Shown: positions 60,378 to 64,000 of the stretch, piece after piece
Numbering within the stretch: the first letter of the stretch is position 1
How the letters are laid out: every line of letters begins with the position of its first letter
Assembly (NCBI RefSeq): GCF_965638725.1
Contig: NC_134950.1
Location: 138,747,636-138,811,635 of the forward strand
DNA from: Aptenodytes patagonicus
Lineage: Eukaryota; Chordata; Aves; Sphenisciformes; Spheniscidae
Reading direction: 5' to 3'
DNA length: 64,000 bases
The notes under the pieces: generated by a model
Database searches by the model: none
The model's input: only the letters and a program-made list of their open reading frames with translations
Told to the model about the DNA's origin: nothing
Position numbers and translations under genes: made by a program

Positions 60378-63300
60378 TTACGAAAATCAAGCACCTTGCC
60401 AATAGACAGAGTTACTCCAATGTCAGCATCTCTATAGGAAAGATTTTAGGGACTGTAAGTTCAAGATCAGTGGAATGGATCAGACTCCACTTTAAGTGAC
60501 TTCCATATATTTGGCATACATATTTTTTCAAAAATAACAATTTCTAGACAAAGAAGAATTTCTTTGTCACAGAGGTAAAGTCATCACAAGTTTGATCGTT
60601 CTGTTCTCCAGTTAACTTCTTATTAACATGATTAAAGCATTAGCTTTTACTGTACTTGTCGGGGTTTTCTTTCCCCTTACTGCTGCATAAATTACTACTT
60701 CCACAAAAAAAACCAAACTTCTCCTAATTCACTCTATTCTTTAAATCCAAGTTCTCCTGTGCACATAGCTGCTTATTTCGCTCACTCCTGTACTGAAAAA
60801 AAATGTATTTCTCTTTACACTTACCCCTTGTATACTTATCCACAAGCTTATAGTCTACATTACAAAACGAAAACAAGATAGGACAAATGATTTCTCTAGA
60901 CAACGCCACTGAGAAACAATTCAAATGCCAAAACCAGTTCCTCCTTCCTTCAACAGCAAGCCACAAGCAAATCTACTTTTTTGACTAACTAGCAACTTTT
61001 CAGCATTTCAACTAGCTTGGAGTGCTCGCTAGGAAGGAAGTCATACGCACAAGTTAGTGTTCTCACTGTTTTCTTGTAGCCTTAGCCCAAAAAGGAGTTA
61101 GTAAAAACTGCATTTCAGAACGTAAATTTCAAGAAATACAGCCTCACCATTCCCCAGGTAAAGAGATTACATAGCATTTACAGTGGTATCAGTAAAGGAA
61201 ATATTTACAGAATAGCTGTCAGGCTGGATATGGAACAGGAACTAAAACCAGAGAGATTACACACATGATGAAACACATCCTCCCTAACCTCTCTCTCCAC
61301 ATATAAGTTCATATTCCACTTCTTTTAAGGGGGTTTTAAAGTTTAAACCTCAAATGGTATATATTTTGAAGGAGAGATTTCCACCACCCTCCCCTTCAAC
61401 TTGGCCAACCATTTCTGCACAGCCATAGAGAATCTAGAAGACAATTCTTCTGGTCCCCTGCACTTCATCTAAAAACACATTAAAACAACAGGCAGTATAT
61501 AGTGGTGCATCTTTAGCAAGCTAAGACTAAGCTAAATTGATTTCCATCACAGCTGTAAGCTAGCCAAACTGTAAGCAACTTTATCTCCTTACAGTACTTC
61601 TTCAGCTTTACTGAGAGCACAGTAAAAGCTGAGCAGTAAGGAAAGCTCTGGTACCTCCCAAGGATTTCTAACAGAAAGCAAAAACTTATTTAAATGAGGA
61701 GTGATCAGTAGTCTGGTTACTGAACAGCCTTGAGACACATGATGTGGAACAAGTAATTTATGTGAAAGGCAGCATTCCTGTCTCTTATCACAAAAGCCAG
61801 TTCTTTCCGTCTGAAGGCCTAGTTCAGAGTTCTTCATGTTATTGGCCAATAATTAGGATCAAATTGCTTTTGACCATGTAACAAGCTTCTTTCATGTTAA
61901 AATGGCAGTGAGATTTTAACCCCTGTTTTATACTCCCTGGTCTTTGGAAATGCAAGCTTTCTGCTGTGTAGCAGGAACAACTATCTTCTGAAACGTTTAC
62001 TTTTCCTTGCTTGTTTGTTCATTGTTTTTTAAGAAGTTGTGAAACATTTTTGGTAAGCTCAGTGATCCCACAGATCCTTCTTCCACACATACGTCTCCCT
62101 CAACACGAAAACAACAGTAGAAAGAACACAACCAATAACTTAAGCTACAAGGCTACTACAGGGCATTCAAAGGGCTTCTCAATAATTGTGCTGGTTTTAA
62201 AGTGTCCAGCTGCACTGCTAAGATGGCTGAAAACATCAGTGGTACCAAAACATACCATGCTCCATATAGCCGCCTCCTTCTGTGCCCTGTTGTTCTCCAG
62301 TTCTTTCACTAAAGACAGTCTGCCTTCCCAGCTTCAAATGTCACTATGCACTCTACACAAGGCAAGTGAAAAAACAAAACCCACTCTTACCTGGTCTACA
62401 GAGCCAGCACATGTCTCAATTCTGACCTGCTACCGCAAACCACCGTCACTTTGGCTATAAACTGACACACAGTATAGCTGAAGGCATTCCCAAGCACTGA
62501 CGAAAAATCTTAAAATATGTATCTATATTTTTGCTGTAGTCACTCTTCTGTGTTCTCAAGTGTGAGCATAGAAACCTTCCCAAAAAGCCAATGAAAACAA
62601 AAAAACCCCGGGACTAAACTGACATGACCAACATTAACCTTCCCTGCCACATACCTGGGAGCTTCTGTACCACTGTTTTATTAACACGTCAAGACTAGAT
62701 AGCACAGCTTATACTGCCGCCTTCCAAGTGTCCTTGAGAATGACAGAAATGGCTCCAAGGCAACCTGTCCCATCTGCTGAGCATCCAGTTAGGATGATGA
62801 GCTAGACCAGCCCAGCACAGGCTGGTGCTGGGGCAAACTCTTAATGCTGACACCCCTAAATGCTGACTGGAGACCATCAGACACAGCAAATAGCAGGCTA
62901 TTTACTGGTCGCTTCTGAACAAACAAACTTATACAAACCGAAATGGAATTGAATGCAGAGATCACAGGTTCATTTACCACTGTGAAAGAAATTGCCACAT
63001 GAGGCAAGATCTGTGTTTCTCTAATTCCTGTTCGCTAGTACCTGGCTCCGCATAGCCACTACAATGGTCAGGAATTACCAGAAAACACAGAAAACAGTCA
63101 CATTCCCTTTCCCTAGGAAAATCCAGATGTTCACCCTGCCTCTAACACCAGGTTTCCCCTATGCAGGGAGAAGGGAGATGGAGCTAGCAGATCTGCATGG
63201 AAGATGCAACATGCTCACCCCTCTGCGTCAGGAATGCTGCAGCTAAGACAAACACTATTAAAAACCCTACCATGCCAAACACATGCTGTCCAAATCTGAG

Positions 63301-64000
63301 AACTTCTGTCCTCATCTTTGTATACTTCCATAATACAGGAAAAGCAATTTTGATAAAGAGGGCAGAAACGCACTAATTACACTTTCAATAAATACTACAC
63401 CCAGAGAACAGGCAGCAACAGGAAAAAAAAAAAAAACCTTTCAAATACAATGCTTTGGAAAGTGATGCAAAAAACAGGACACTTAATAGGCAGTCTAGAA
63501 AACAAGTTCAGAGAGCAAAGTATTATAAAAAGTAAATTATTTTGATAAAAGTACTTTCTAGCATTAAGAGGAAACATGGATGCTCTTTTGGAATGAACTC
63601 TGTGCTACAAAAAAATACACACTTTTAATGGTAAAGGTACCATATGTTTCACTTTAAATCAAATGGCCACTCTAGGTGTAAGAAAAACTGAAAGCCTGCT
63701 TATCAAAACAAAGGCAAGATGTTTACATACTGACAACAAACAGTTCATGTTTGCTGCTGAAGCAATAATTAAGTAGCTGCTCGGGTGACAAAACCAGCAC
63801 ACACCATCCAAATGAACTGACTGTCAGTATTTTTTTTTTTTTTATTATTTTAAATATTTAATCTTGTGGCCCAGCTACCACTTCAATCTTTCATCACTAG
63901 CTAGGACTTAGGAATTTCCCTTTCCTTTCTGAGAATCTGATTTGAAATAAGATATCAACTGTTCACACTTCAACACAATTACTCAAGACTTCCTTGGAAG

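Larger units (their letters stand above)
54932..64000 (-). other. TSPAN13: TSPAN13 intron 1 (partial)
   Basis: No coding sequence recognised. It holds a CR1 copy at 58650-59645, a poly-A run at 60353-60377 and AT-rich unique sequence. The missing first exon must lie past 64000. Confidence 0.75.

Noticed and set aside
62011-62460. 149-codon open frame in TSPAN13 intron 1
   Set aside because: No domain, no supporting splice sites and no recognisable similarity; frames of this length occur by chance in 64 kb.
1-64000. CRISPR arrays, tRNA or rRNA genes, bacterial operons
   Set aside because: No regularly spaced repeats, no tRNA A/B boxes with a foldable cloverleaf and no rRNA-like sequence were seen; the window is vertebrate nuclear DNA.

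Overview
The window is vertebrate nuclear DNA, and the sequence points to a bird. It has spliced genes with GT-AG introns, several truncated CR1 LINEs that end in the typical avian CR1 3' sequence, and a solo LTR of the ERVL type found across many bird genomes. I see no prokaryotic operons, CRISPR arrays, tRNAs or rRNAs. The species cannot be named from the sequence; a neoavian bird is my inference from the LTR.

Three protein-coding genes are well supported. AGR3 lies on the + strand (CDS 5135-11818, seven coding exons, 165 aa). AGR2 lies on the + strand (CDS 41301-44895, seven coding exons, 172 aa, plus a noncoding first exon ending at 39601). TSPAN13 lies on the - strand (CDS 54931-50650, five coding exons seen; the first coding exon is beyond the right edge). 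This is the conserved TSPAN13-AGR2-AGR3 block known from human 7p21, in inverted orientation. AGR3 and AGR2 share exon order, intron phases and nearly all exon lengths, so they are a tandem duplicate pair. AGR2 and TSPAN13 are convergent.

Layout: 1-5095, upstream of AGR3, possibly with its untranslated first exon; 5096-about 12300, AGR3; about 12300-39500, a 27 kb intergenic stretch with three CR1 fragments and an unexplained exon-like open frame at 17384-17650; 39510-about 45160, AGR2 with a TATA-like promoter and a compact CpG-rich block over its first coding exons; 45290-45881, solo LTR; about 45900-50000, no gene seen; about 50000-54931, TSPAN13 exons; 54932-64000, TSPAN13 intron 1 with one antisense CR1.

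AGR2 and AGR3 are ER-resident thioredoxin-fold proteins (protein disulfide isomerase family) of secretory epithelia; TSPAN13 is a four-pass membrane protein. The best biological oddity is in AGR3: its active-site motif reads Cys-Gln-Tyr-Cys (CXXC), whereas human AGR3 has CXXS. The orphan exon at 17.4 kb is the best candidate for something undescribed, but it rests on an open frame and splice-like edges only.
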